Positions 6,244 through 14,295 of a stretch of DNA of 64,000 bases are shown piece by piece. Position 1 is the first letter of the stretch. Each line of letters opens with the position of its first letter. Where the stretch lies: the NCBI GenBank assembly GCA_902826635.1, contig CADEFQ010000009.1, positions 6,267-70,266 on the forward strand, read 5' to 3'. The notes under the pieces were generated by a model. That model was not told the origin of the DNA. It was given only the letters and a program-made list of their open reading frames with translations, and did not search any database. The stretch is from an uncultured Pseudomonadota bacterium. GTDB lineage: Bacteria > Pseudomonadota > Gammaproteobacteria > Steroidobacterales > Steroidobacteraceae. The translations under genes and the position numbers were made by a program.

Positions 6244-9114
6244 ATGCGCGCTACCCTGCGCTCTCTCACTGGAAGCAGATTCGGCTTTCGTGTCGTCAGC
6301 ATCTTCGTGCTGTGTGCGTTCATTCCGCTGTCCCTGGCGAGCGGTGTCCTGCTGCGCGAGTTCAGCGACCTGCTGAGGCAGAAGGACCAGCGGGACCTGA
6401 ACGCCCTGGTGCGCAGTTACGGAATGGGGCTGATCGGCCGCCTCGGAAGCGCGGACGACGTACTGCAAGGTCTGATTGCCGCTGCCCAGCAGTCGCCGGA
6501 CGACCAGTGGATCGACGATCAGGTGAGACGCTACGTCTGGGCCCGAAGTGTGCGACGCCTCGCGACCGGACAGAAGTTCGGCCGCATCGAGCAGACGCCA
6601 CCGCAGATGAGCGCGATGCAGCTGCAGGGCTTGGCCAAGTTCGAGCCAGTCGTGCTATGGGGATATGACGACAGTGGCCGCGTCTCGGTCACACTCGCCC
6701 GCAGACTCCCGAGTGGCGCCGTGCTGTACGTGGAACTCGTGCCAAGCTGGCTCTGGGGCGATCTCGTCGAACTGACTGACGATGCGAACCTGATGGTGCT
6801 CGACTCGAAAGACCGAGTGCTGGTCCTCGAGGGCAGCGAGGCTGATGCGGCGAATTCCGGCGGCCTTCGCGACGAAATTCGAAGGCAGCAGGCCAGCCAG
6901 AAGCAGCACCTGGACACTTCCGAATCATCGCCCGCCGACTGGCTGGTCAGCCGCTGGGAACTTTTCATGGGCGGCCGCTTTCTCGCCTCGTCGTGGCAGA
7001 TCATCGCGTTCAAGCCGCAGCCATCGGTCATTGCGGGCCTGTACAGCGCCCGAGTGATCTTCCCCGCGATCGTGATCCTGACGCTTTTGGTCGTCAGCCT
7101 CTTGTCGCTGCGGCTCATTCGCAGGCAATTGCGCCCGCTCGAACTCCTGGTGGACGCGACCCAGAAAGTATCGAGGCTTGAATTCACCGAAACGGTCGAA
7201 CTCGTCGGCACCGACGAGTTTGCAGACCTGGCGCGGTCATTCAACGGAATGACCGAGCATCTGCGGATGCAGTTCTCCGCGCTCGAGGCCTTGTCCGGGA
7301 TTGACCGGATGTTGTTGCATTCGCATGGGCTCGAGCCGATCCTGGACAGCGTATTGCCGCGCATCGCGGAAATCCTCAACTGCCGCTCCGTATCGGTGTT
7401 GCTGAGTAGCGTCGATGCGGTGGACCAGGGCCGGTCCTACGACTATCTCAGGAATCGCGACCAACGATTGCCCGTGCGGCGACTGACGACCGAAATCACG
7501 ACGCTACGACTGGCGACTGCGGGGAACGCAAGCATCGAAATCCAGGCCTCCGACATGCGCGTACGTACGTTCCTCGCGCCGCTGATCGAGGCGGGAGCAC
7601 AGCGGTTCCGCATCTGCGCCCTGCGGGAGGGCGAACGGATCTGCGGTTTCCTCGGCGTCGGCTATGCCGAAATGCCGGACGCGGCATGCGCCGCGGTGGT
7701 CCGGATCGAAGACTTCGCCGATCGCATGTCGGTCGTGCTCGCGAACCTCGAGCGGACCGAGAGACTGTACGAGCAGGCGCATTTCGATCCATTGACCCAA
7801 TTGCCGAACCGCCAGCATTTCCGCGACAAGCTCAATCAGCATCTCGCTCGAAGCTCGACGCACGACGAGCCGGGCGCCCTGTTGTACATCGACCTCGATC
7901 ACTTCAAGCGCATCAATGACACGGCCGGGCATACGACCGGTGATGACCTGTTGTGCGCCGTCGCGCGGCGCCTCGAGACCTGCTTCGAGGCTGCCGACCT
8001 GGTTGCGCGCCTCGGCGGCGATGAATTCGCCGCGATCATCCAGCATGCGGGCGACGGGGACCTGGCTCGCCAGGTGGCGCAACGGGTCCTCGAACGCCTG
8101 CGCACGCCGCTCACGATATCCGGCCGTGAGTACCGGATCGAGGCCAGCGTTGGAATCACGCTCTTCCCGGCGGACGGCCGCACGATCGAGGACCTGCTCA
8201 AGAACAGCGACATCGCCATGTACCGCGCCAAGGAATGCGGCCGCGGGCAGGCGGTCTTCTTCGAGTTGGAGATGCAGGAGCGCATGCAGGCCCGGGCAAA
8301 CCTCGAAAGCGGCCTGCACCGGGCACTGGAGCGTGAGGAATTCACGCTGCTCTTCCAGCCGATCTTCGAAAGCGGAAAGCGGCAGATGGCCGGCGTCGAG
8401 GCGCTGATCCGCTGGCCGTCAGGCCCCGGCGAAGATGAACGCCTGCCGTCGGCCTTCGTGCCGGTGGCGGAAGAGAGCGACCTGATCGTCAGCGTCGGCG
8501 AATGGGTGCTTCGCAACGCGTGCCGGCAGTTCGAGGCCTGGCGCCTGGCGCATCACCCTGTCGGGTACGTATCCGTCAATGTCTCCGCGCGCCAGCTCCG
8601 GCAAGCCGGCTTCGTCGAACTCGTCTTGGACGCGCTGAGGACCAGCGGCATGAAACCCGGGGAACTGCGCCTCGAAATCACCGAGGGCGCCCTCGCGGAG
8701 GGCCCGACGATCGCGCGGACCATCGGCGAACTCGCCGCGCATGGAGTCCACCTCGCACTCGACGATTTCGGAACCGGCTATTCGTCGCTGAGCTACCTGC
8801 GAAACTTCCCGATTCACAGCGTGAAGATCGACCGTTCGTTCATCACCGAGATTCCGCGCAACACCGCCGCGTGCCGCCTGGTCGAATCAATCATCGCCAT
8901 GACGACGGTGCTGGAAAAGCACGTCGTCGCCGAGGGTGTCGAGACGGAAGCGCAGCTGCAGTTCCTGCAAACGGCGGGTTGCGGTTCGATTCAGGGCTTC
9001 CTGCTGGCCCGGCCCATGGAAGGCGCCGACATCCCCGGTTTCATTCAACGCACCAAGGCAAACTGCCCGCTGCCCGCCGTGGAGATGCCGATCCGCCGCG
9101 AAGTGGCACGGTAA
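6244..9114 (+). CDS. Membrane GGDEF-EAL protein (c-di-GMP turnover) with HAMP and GAF-like regions
   Basis: Reading from the start at 6244 (956 residues): TM1 at about 13-37, a periplasmic sensor region to about 268, TM2 at about 270-293, a HAMP domain, a GAF-like region at about 365-505, then GGDEF and EAL domains. The GGDEF signature is intact at residues 591-595. The I-site position reads EAAD rather than RxxD, so product inhibition at this site is probably absent. The EAL motif (EALIRW, 719) and downstream residues (NVSARQL, EITEGAL, DDFGTGYSSL, VKIDRSF, VVAEGVET) look catalytically complete. Either or both activities may operate. It follows the pilin gene by 4 bases; an upstream in-frame ATG at 6202 would overlap that gene. 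Confidence 0.92.
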   Translation: MRATLRSLTGSRFGFRVVSIFVLCAFIPLSLASGVLLREFSDLLRQKDQRDLNALVRSYGMGLIGRLGSADDVLQGLIAAAQQSPDDQWIDDQVRRYVWARSVRRLATGQKFGRIEQTPPQMSAMQLQGLAKFEPVVLWGYDDSGRVSVTLARRLPSGAVLYVELVPSWLWGDLVELTDDANLMVLDSKDRVLVLEGSEADAANSGGLRDEIRRQQASQKQHLDTSESSPADWLVSRWELFMGGRFLASSWQIIAFKPQPSVIAGLYSARVIFPAIVILTLLVVSLLSLRLIRRQLRPLELLVDATQKVSRLEFTETVELVGTDEFADLARSFNGMTEHLRMQFSALEALSGIDRMLLHSHGLEPILDSVLPRIAEILNCRSVSVLLSSVDAVDQGRSYDYLRNRDQRLPVRRLTTEITTLRLATAGNASIEIQASDMRVRTFLAPLIEAGAQRFRICALREGERICGFLGVGYAEMPDAACAAVVRIEDFADRMSVVLANLERTERLYEQAHFDPLTQLPNRQHFRDKLNQHLARSSTHDEPGALLYIDLDHFKRINDTAGHTTGDDLLCAVARRLETCFEAADLVARLGGDEFAAIIQHAGDGDLARQVAQRVLERLRTPLTISGREYRIEASVGITLFPADGRTIEDLLKNSDIAMYRAKECGRGQAVFFELEMQERMQARANLESGLHRALEREEFTLLFQPIFESGKRQMAGVEALIRWPSGPGEDERLPSAFVPVAEESDLIVSVGEWVLRNACRQFEAWRLAHHPVGYVSVNVSARQLRQAGFVELVLDALRTSGMKPGELRLEITEGALAEGPTIARTIGELAAHGVHLALDDFGTGYSSLSYLRNFPIHSVKIDRSFITEIPRNTAACRLVESIIAMTTVLEKHVVAEGVETEAQLQFLQTAGCGSIQGFLLARPMEGADIPGFIQRTKANCPLPAVEMPIRREVAR

Positions 9115-9124
9115 AGCGCTGGAA

Positions 9125-9895
9125 CTACGCCGCCCTGCCCACGCGCAGCGCCAGGGGCCAGCTCACGCGACGCGTTTCCCCGGGTGACTGCCAGAGCGGC
9201 TCGAGACGCCTCTCGAGATCGACTACCGGATCGCGCCCCTGCGCCTCAAGGAAACGAGCCGTTGCAGACCAGGTGCGCAGATACCCCGCCAACTGCGCAA
9301 GCGTCCACTCGACTTCCATCGAGAACACCGGTGCGGGGATCGCTGCAAATGGAAACGGCAGGTCGCGGTATCCGGTCTCGATGTGAGAGCGCTCCGCCGG
9401 CCAGTACGGTCCGACGACGGCCGAGTAGTAATGTTGCACGAGGGCATCGACCGCCTCGCCATCCACAATGGTGAGCCCGTAGCACCACTCCGCGATGACG
9501 CCCTGCGGTTTCAGTACGCGGCGCACCTCAGCGTGGAAGCGCTCGACGTCGAACCAGTGCAGCGCCTGCGCGACAACGATCAGATCGACGCTGCCCGTCT
9601 CGAGCCCCGGCGCCTCGGCCGGCGCCACGCGATACTCGATTCGCTCATGTGGAACTGCCTGCGCGAGTTGCGCCGCGCTCGCGTCGGTCGCGACGACGCG
9701 CGTGAAGCAGCGCGCAAGATCGACGGCTGCCTGCCCGCTGCCGGTGGCGCAATCCCACGCAACGCCGCGCGCGGGCGCCTGCCCCGCCAACCAGTCGAAC
9801 AGCGCGAACGGATAGCTCGGGCGAAAGGCGGCGTAGCCACGCGCGACCGCGCTGAAGAGATCGGCGAACGAGACGCTCGCGCCGGCGCCGCTCAC
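9125..9895 (-). CDS. Class I SAM-dependent methyltransferase
   Basis: The 256-residue product has the methyltransferase-11 type fold. The SAM-binding motif I is VAWDCATGSGQAAVDLA. An acidic motif II lies in RVVATDAS. DLIVVAQALHWFDVERFHAEVRRVLKPQG is the conserved region after the acceptor loop. The GTG start at 9895 overlaps the DUF1428 stop by four bases (GTGA), so the two are coupled. The methyl acceptor is unknown. The C-terminal part (WTLAQLAGYLRTWSATARFLEAQG) resembles the trans-aconitate/biotin-type methyltransferase relatives often annotated only by fold. Confidence 0.88.
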   Translation of the reverse strand: MSGAGASVSFADLFSAVARGYAAFRPSYPFALFDWLAGQAPARGVAWDCATGSGQAAVDLARCFTRVVATDASAAQLAQAVPHERIEYRVAPAEAPGLETGSVDLIVVAQALHWFDVERFHAEVRRVLKPQGVIAEWCYGLTIVDGEAVDALVQHYYSAVVGPYWPAERSHIETGYRDLPFPFAAIPAPVFSMEVEWTLAQLAGYLRTWSATARFLEAQGRDPVVDLERRLEPLWQSPGETRRVSWPLALRVGRAA

Positions 9896-10254
9896 ATGTC
9901 GACGAAGGTCCTGAAACCTCCCCAGAACATGCGCTTGCCGTCGAAGGGCATCTTTCTGGGGTCCATCATCGAGGCGAGGCGCGGATCCTTCATCACCTTC
10001 GCGTTCACCTGGTCGCGATGGCGGCGGGACTTGTACCTGATCCACGCGAACACCACGACTTCGTTCGCCTTCAGCTTCACGCTCTGGGGAAACGACGTGT
10101 ACTTGCCGGGTTTGACGTCATCCGCGACGCACTCCGTGTACTCGAGCGCACCATGCTCGCGCCAGACCTTGCCGCCCTTGCGGGACATCGCGCGGTACGC
10201 GGCGAGCTTGCGGCGGGGCACTGGAACCACGAATCCATCGACGTAGCTGGCCAT
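9892..10254 (-). CDS. DUF1428 family protein
   Basis: A small, 120-residue protein of the DUF1428 family (dimeric alpha/beta barrel fold). It begins MASYVDGFVVPVP and contains the typical EVVVFAWIRYKSRRHRDQVNAKVMKDPR and MPFDGKRMFWGGF segments. The start at 10254 is set by AGGAGG spaced 6 bases upstream. Family function is unknown. Members often occur beside ECF42-type sigma factors and YCII proteins; here that module is divergent, 117 bases away. Translationally coupled to the methyltransferase downstream. Confidence 0.9.
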   Translation of the reverse strand: MASYVDGFVVPVPRRKLAAYRAMSRKGGKVWREHGALEYTECVADDVKPGKYTSFPQSVKLKANEVVVFAWIRYKSRRHRDQVNAKVMKDPRLASMMDPRKMPFDGKRMFWGGFRTFVDM

Positions 10255-10371
10255 GAGGCACCTCCTCGTCACCATAGGGTACCCTCAAGGACGCGCGATC
10301 GCGCGTCCGGCCGACACCCGTGTCGGCGCGCGACGGCCGCATACGTCCTAGTGTCAACGGGAGGCGATTCG

Positions 10372-10764
10372 ATGCTTTACGCAGTCTTGTGCTATCACCG
10401 CGAGGATGTCGTCGGCGCGTGGAGCAAGGCCGAGGACGATGCCGTGATGGCGAAGCTCGCCGTCGTGCAGGACCGTCTCGCGAAAGCCGGTCGGCTCGGC
10501 CCGGTCGCGCGGTTGATGCCGACGACCGCGGCGACGACGCTGCGAAAGGATTCCGACCCGCCGCTGGTGCTCGACGGCCCGTTCGCGGAGACCAAGGAGC
10601 AACTGCTCGGTTTCTACGTGATCGAGTGCGCCTCGCTCGAAGCAGCGCTCGAAACGGTGCGTGAACTCGCGCGCGCGAACCCCGGTGGCGCGTACGAAGT
10701 GCGGCCCATCGCCGTTTTCCATCCAAGCCACTTGCCGGACCGCGCGGGCGTCGCGCCGGAATGA
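10372..10764 (+). CDS. YCII/DGPF-domain protein, sigma-factor partner
   Basis: The 130-residue product belongs to the YciI-like family and shows the signature LVLDGPFAETKEQLLGFYVIE, the DGPF motif. Proteins of this class are the characteristic neighbours of ECF42 sigma factors, and their exact role is unresolved. The start at 10372 follows GGGAGG at about 10360-10365. Its stop overlaps the sigma-factor start in ATGA, so the two are translationally coupled and probably stoichiometrically linked. It may be a target, a sensor or a modulator of the sigma factor; sequence alone does not decide. Confidence 0.9.
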   Translation: MLYAVLCYHREDVVGAWSKAEDDAVMAKLAVVQDRLAKAGRLGPVARLMPTTAATTLRKDSDPPLVLDGPFAETKEQLLGFYVIECASLEAALETVRELARANPGGAYEVRPIAVFHPSHLPDRAGVAPE

Positions 10765-12029
10765 ATGACCTCGCGTGGATCGAGGCGGCCCTGACGGGAG
10801 CGCGCCCCCAGGCAGTTGCAGCGCTCTTGCGCTACTTCAGGGATCTCGATACGGCAGAAGAAGCCTTCCAGGATGCTTCGCTACGCGCGCTCAAGACCTG
10901 GCCCGTCAAGGGTCCGCCGCGCGATCCGGCCGCATGGCTGATCCTCGTCGGGCGCAACGCCGCGGTCGATGCCGCGCGGCGGCGCAGGCGACACGAGCCG
11001 CTGCCGCCGGACGAACTGCTGTCCGACCTTGAAGATACGGAGGCTGCGCTCGCCGAGCGGCTCGACAGCGACGACTATCGCGACGACATCCTGCGGCTGC
11101 TTTTCATTTGCTGCCACCCGGAACTGCCGGCGACCCAGCAGATCGCGTTGGCGCTGCGGATCGTGTCGGGGCTCACCGTGGCGCAGATTGCGCGCGCCTT
11201 CCTCGTCGGCGAAAGCGCGATGGAACAACGAATCACCCGTGCGAAGGCCCGCGTCGCGGCAGCGACCGTGCCGTTCGAGGCGCCGGGCGCGCCGGAACGA
11301 GCCGAGCGAGTCGCGGCCGTCGCAGCGATGATCTATCTCGTCTTCAACGAAGGCTATTCGGCGACCGGCGACACGAACGACATGCGGCGCCAGCTCTGCG
11401 GCGAGGCCATTCGCCTCGCGCGCCTGCTGCTGCGGCTGTTTCCCGCGGAGCCCGAAATCATGGGACTTGCGGCGCTGATGCTGCTGCAACACGCGCGCTC
11501 GGCCGCGCGGCTCGACGCCGAAGGCCAGCTCGTGCTGCTCGACGCGCAGGACCGCGCGCTGTGGAACCGCACGGAGATCGGCGAGGGGCTCGCCCTCCTC
11601 GACAAAGCCCTGCGCCACGCCAGGCCCGGCCCCTACCAGGTGCAGGCAGCGATCGCTGCGCTGCACGCGCGAGCGGCGCACCCGCAAGACACGGATTGGG
11701 CGGAGATCGACTTCCTCTATGCGACGCTCGAGGCGATGCAGCCTTCACCGGTCGTCACACTCAACCGCGCGGTCGCCGTCGCCAAACTGCGCGGCCCGGC
11801 TGCGGCGCTCGAACTGATCGCGCCGCTCGCCGAGCGACTTGCCGGCTACTTCCATTTCCACGGAGTCAGGGGCGCGCTGCTCTTGCAGCTCGACCGTGGC
11901 GAAGAGGCGCGCGAGGCCTTCAACCGTGCGATTGCGCTCGCCAACAGCCCGGCCGAGGCGGCTCACATTCGCGCGCACCTCGATCGCCTCGATGTCGGAA
12001 TGGCGCAAGGCGACGCGTCCTTGGGGTGA
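10761..12029 (+). CDS. ECF sigma factor with C-terminal extension (ECF42-type)
   Basis: The 422-residue product has sigma-2 in the N-terminus (LDTAEEAFQDASLRALKTWP) and sigma-4 with a helix-turn-helix (LTVAQIARAFLVGESAMEQRITRAKARV). A long C-terminal domain of roughly 230 residues follows, including MIYLVFNEGYSATGD and TPR-like helices ending YFHFHGVRGALLLQLDRGEEAREAFNRAIALANSPAEAAHIR. This architecture, together with the coupled DGPF protein, is that of the ECF42 group. No anti-sigma factor is encoded nearby; in this group the extension is thought to take part in control. Likely regulates the surrounding YCII, DUF1428 and SRPBCC genes. Confidence 0.93.
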   Translation: MNDLAWIEAALTGARPQAVAALLRYFRDLDTAEEAFQDASLRALKTWPVKGPPRDPAAWLILVGRNAAVDAARRRRRHEPLPPDELLSDLEDTEAALAERLDSDDYRDDILRLLFICCHPELPATQQIALALRIVSGLTVAQIARAFLVGESAMEQRITRAKARVAAATVPFEAPGAPERAERVAAVAAMIYLVFNEGYSATGDTNDMRRQLCGEAIRLARLLLRLFPAEPEIMGLAALMLLQHARSAARLDAEGQLVLLDAQDRALWNRTEIGEGLALLDKALRHARPGPYQVQAAIAALHARAAHPQDTDWAEIDFLYATLEAMQPSPVVTLNRAVAVAKLRGPAAALELIAPLAERLAGYFHFHGVRGALLLQLDRGEEAREAFNRAIALANSPAEAAHIRAHLDRLDVGMAQGDASLG

Positions 12030-12054
12030 ACGGCCCACCAAGCGCGGAGACCCC

Positions 12055-12618
12055 ATGTTCCCCTACGCCATTCTCGCCATTGCAGCAGTCATCGGACTCG
12101 TTCTCGCCATCGCGGCCACCCGGCCCGACACGCATACCATCGGTCGTTCCGTCACCATCGACGCACCGGCGGTCGCGATCTTTCCGCACATCATCGACCT
12201 TCGCCGCTGGGAGCCTTGGTCCCCGTTCGAAAAAAAAGACCCGGACATCAGGCGCCACTTCAGCGGCAATGACAGCGGTCCCGGCGCGATCTACGACTTC
12301 GATGGCGGGAAGAACGTGGGCACGGGCCGCGTGACAATCGTATCCGCCACCGACCCGGGCGCCATCACCCTGCATCTCGACATGCGAAAGCCGATGGTCG
12401 CCCACAATGTCGTCGAATTCACGCTCGCGCCGCGCGGCGGCTCGACGGAAGTCACGTGGAAGATGCACGCGCAGTGCTCCTACGCGGGAAAACTGATCGG
12501 CCTCTTCCTGAACATGGACCGCATGATCGGCGATGAGTTCTCGAAGGGGCTCGCCAGCCTGAAAGCGCTCGTCGAGGGCTCTACGCCGGCGTCGGAGTCG
12601 TACCGTCGAGCGTCGTGA
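12055..12618 (+). CDS. Membrane-anchored SRPBCC (polyketide cyclase-like) protein
   Basis: The 187-residue product has one N-terminal transmembrane helix (YAILAIAAVIGLVLAIAA) and a START-like SRPBCC domain (VTIDAPAVAIFPHIIDLRRWEPWSPFEKKDP; VVEFTLAPRGGSTEVTWKMHA). Such proteins bind hydrophobic ligands; the ligand here is unknown. GGAGA at 12046-12050 sets the start. It lies 25 bases after the sigma factor and is probably in the same operon. Its last 38 bases overlap the convergent amidase gene. Confidence 0.87.
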   Translation: MFPYAILAIAAVIGLVLAIAATRPDTHTIGRSVTIDAPAVAIFPHIIDLRRWEPWSPFEKKDPDIRRHFSGNDSGPGAIYDFDGGKNVGTGRVTIVSATDPGAITLHLDMRKPMVAHNVVEFTLAPRGGSTEVTWKMHAQCSYAGKLIGLFLNMDRMIGDEFSKGLASLKALVEGSTPASESYRRAS

Positions 12619-13504
12619 TCGCGCCGTAGAGATCGGGCCGCCGGTCGCGGAACACGAACCAGTTGTTGCGCAACTGCTCGATTTCCGCGAGATCGAACGT
12701 GGCGGTGAGCACCGCGTCGCCCTCTTCGCCGGCCTCGGCCACCTTCGCACCGGTCGGATCGGCGATGAACGACGAGCCATGGAAGCGGATCCAGAGCCCT
12801 TCGGGGTCCTGCAGCGAGCGCTCGATGCCGTAACGGTTCGACGCGACGAGCGGCATCACGTTCGCGGCCGCGTGCCCCTGCTGCGCGCGCTGCCAGTGTT
12901 CGCGCGAATTCACGGGTAGTGCGGGCGGCGGCTCGCTGCCGATCGCGGTCGGGTAGAGCAGCACTTCGGCGCCCATCAATGCCATGCAGCGCGCGCTCTC
13001 CGGAAACCACTGGTCCCAGCAGATCCCGACTCCGAGGCGCGCATGCCGGGTTTTCCAGACCCTGAAGCCCGTATCGCCCGGTGCGAAGTAGTTCTTCTCC
13101 TGGTAACCGGGTCCGTTTGGAATGTGGGACTTGCGATAGACGCCGAGCACGCTGCCGTCGGCATCGATGATCGCGATCGAATTGAAAAACACGTTGCCGG
13201 CACGCTCGAAGAAACTCACCGGCAGCACGACCCCGAGCTCGCGCGCCACCTGCGCGAAACGCCGCACCGCGACGTTCTCCGCGAGCGTGGTCGCGAGCGC
13301 GAGGTGTCGAGTGTCCTGCTCGATGCAGAAATACGGTGTCTCGAACAGCTCCTGCAGCAGGATCACCTCGGCGCCGCGCCCCGCCGCTTCACGCACGAGC
13401 CGCTCGGCCGTGGCAAGGTTCGCCGCCGCGTCCCAGCTGCAGGCGAACTGCGTGGCGGCGATGGTCACGGGGCGGGAAGTCGCTTGCAGGTGATTCGGGA
13501 GCAT
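12581..13504 (-). CDS. aguB: N-carbamoylputrescine amidase (nitrilase superfamily)
   Basis: AguB hydrolyses N-carbamoylputrescine to putrescine, CO2 and ammonia in the arginine decarboxylase route to polyamines. The 307-residue product carries the nitrilase triad Glu52 (LLQELFETPYF), Lys125 (YRKSHIPNGPGY) and Cys162 (GICWDQWFPE). The extended match through IPNGPGYQEKNYF and SREHWQRAQQGHAAANVMPLVASNR is characteristic of AguB rather than other nitrilases. The usual partner agmatine deiminase (AguA) is not in the window. It is the last gene of a three-gene minus-strand run. Its 3' end overlaps the SRPBCC gene on the other strand. Confidence 0.92.
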   Translation of the reverse strand: MLPNHLQATSRPVTIAATQFACSWDAAANLATAERLVREAAGRGAEVILLQELFETPYFCIEQDTRHLALATTLAENVAVRRFAQVARELGVVLPVSFFERAGNVFFNSIAIIDADGSVLGVYRKSHIPNGPGYQEKNYFAPGDTGFRVWKTRHARLGVGICWDQWFPESARCMALMGAEVLLYPTAIGSEPPPALPVNSREHWQRAQQGHAAANVMPLVASNRYGIERSLQDPEGLWIRFHGSSFIADPTGAKVAEAGEEGDAVLTATFDLAEIEQLRNNWFVFRDRRPDLYGAITTLDGTTPTPA

Positions 13505-13569
13505 CAGGCTAGGTTACAGCCGTTAACTGATGGCCGGAAGCGCCCGTTCCGTCTGCGCGTGATCGCGCG

Positions 13570-14265
13570 CTAGTGCTTCTTCGCACCCTCGACGACGGGA
13601 AACAACGCCTGATCGAGCGCCTTCACGTAGATTTTCTCATCCGCGGGTCCCGGGACGAGCACTTGACGGTTGAGGAGCAGATTCGGGATCGAGTTCACGC
13701 CGAGCAACAACAGGCGGCGCTCATCGTCGACCACCTCGGCGTAGCCGGCCTTCGGATCGCGAAGCTGCGCGAGCAGCCCGCCCGACAGTCCGCATTCCGC
13801 ACCGATTGCAGCGAGCACTTCGACGTCGCCGATATCGCGGCCCTGCTCGAAATACGCGCGGAAGATCGCATCGAGCACGGGGCCGTGCAGGCCTTCCGCG
13901 ACCGCGAGCTTTGCGAGGCGATGCGCGTCGGTGGTGTCCGGCAGGCCGGCGAGCTTCGAAAAATCGAAGCGGATGCCGAGCTCGCCACCCGCTTCCGCGA
14001 GGCTCGACTCCGCGAGCTCGACGCTGACGCCCTTCGGCAGCCGCGAAGCGAGATGCGCACGCCAGTCGACGGTGGATTCGACCTCCGGGCGGTGCAGCCG
14101 GAACGGATGCCAGCGCAACTCGCGCACCGTGACACCGTGCAGGTGATCCAGCGCGCGCGCCAGCCGGCGCGTACCCAGGAAGGTCCATGGGCAGGAGAAA
14201 TCGCCGACGAGATCGATGTCGAGGCTGCCGGTCGGCACCACGGGCCATGACAATGGAGCGCTCAT
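13570..14265 (-). CDS. DsbA family (FrnE-like) protein
   Basis: The 231-residue product has the thioredoxin-fold layout of the DsbA/FrnE/2-hydroxychromene-carboxylate isomerase group. It shows DLVGDFSCPWTFLGTRRL near residues 19-36, the helical insertion (FDFSKLAGLPDTTDAHRLAKLAVAEG) and a cis-proline loop (GVNSIPNLLLNRQ). The first motif is CPWT rather than CPWC, so the second redox Cys is missing and classical disulfide exchange is unlikely. There is no signal peptide, so it is cytosolic. It sits between the Gfo/Idh/MocA gene (30-base gap) and aguB (65-base gap). Confidence 0.87.
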   Translation of the reverse strand: MSAPLSWPVVPTGSLDIDLVGDFSCPWTFLGTRRLARALDHLHGVTVRELRWHPFRLHRPEVESTVDWRAHLASRLPKGVSVELAESSLAEAGGELGIRFDFSKLAGLPDTTDAHRLAKLAVAEGLHGPVLDAIFRAYFEQGRDIGDVEVLAAIGAECGLSGGLLAQLRDPKAGYAEVVDDERRLLLLGVNSIPNLLLNRQVLVPGPADEKIYVKALDQALFPVVEGAKKH

Positions 14266-14295
14266 GGGAGCAACTTGGGGGCGGTCACTCCCGAT

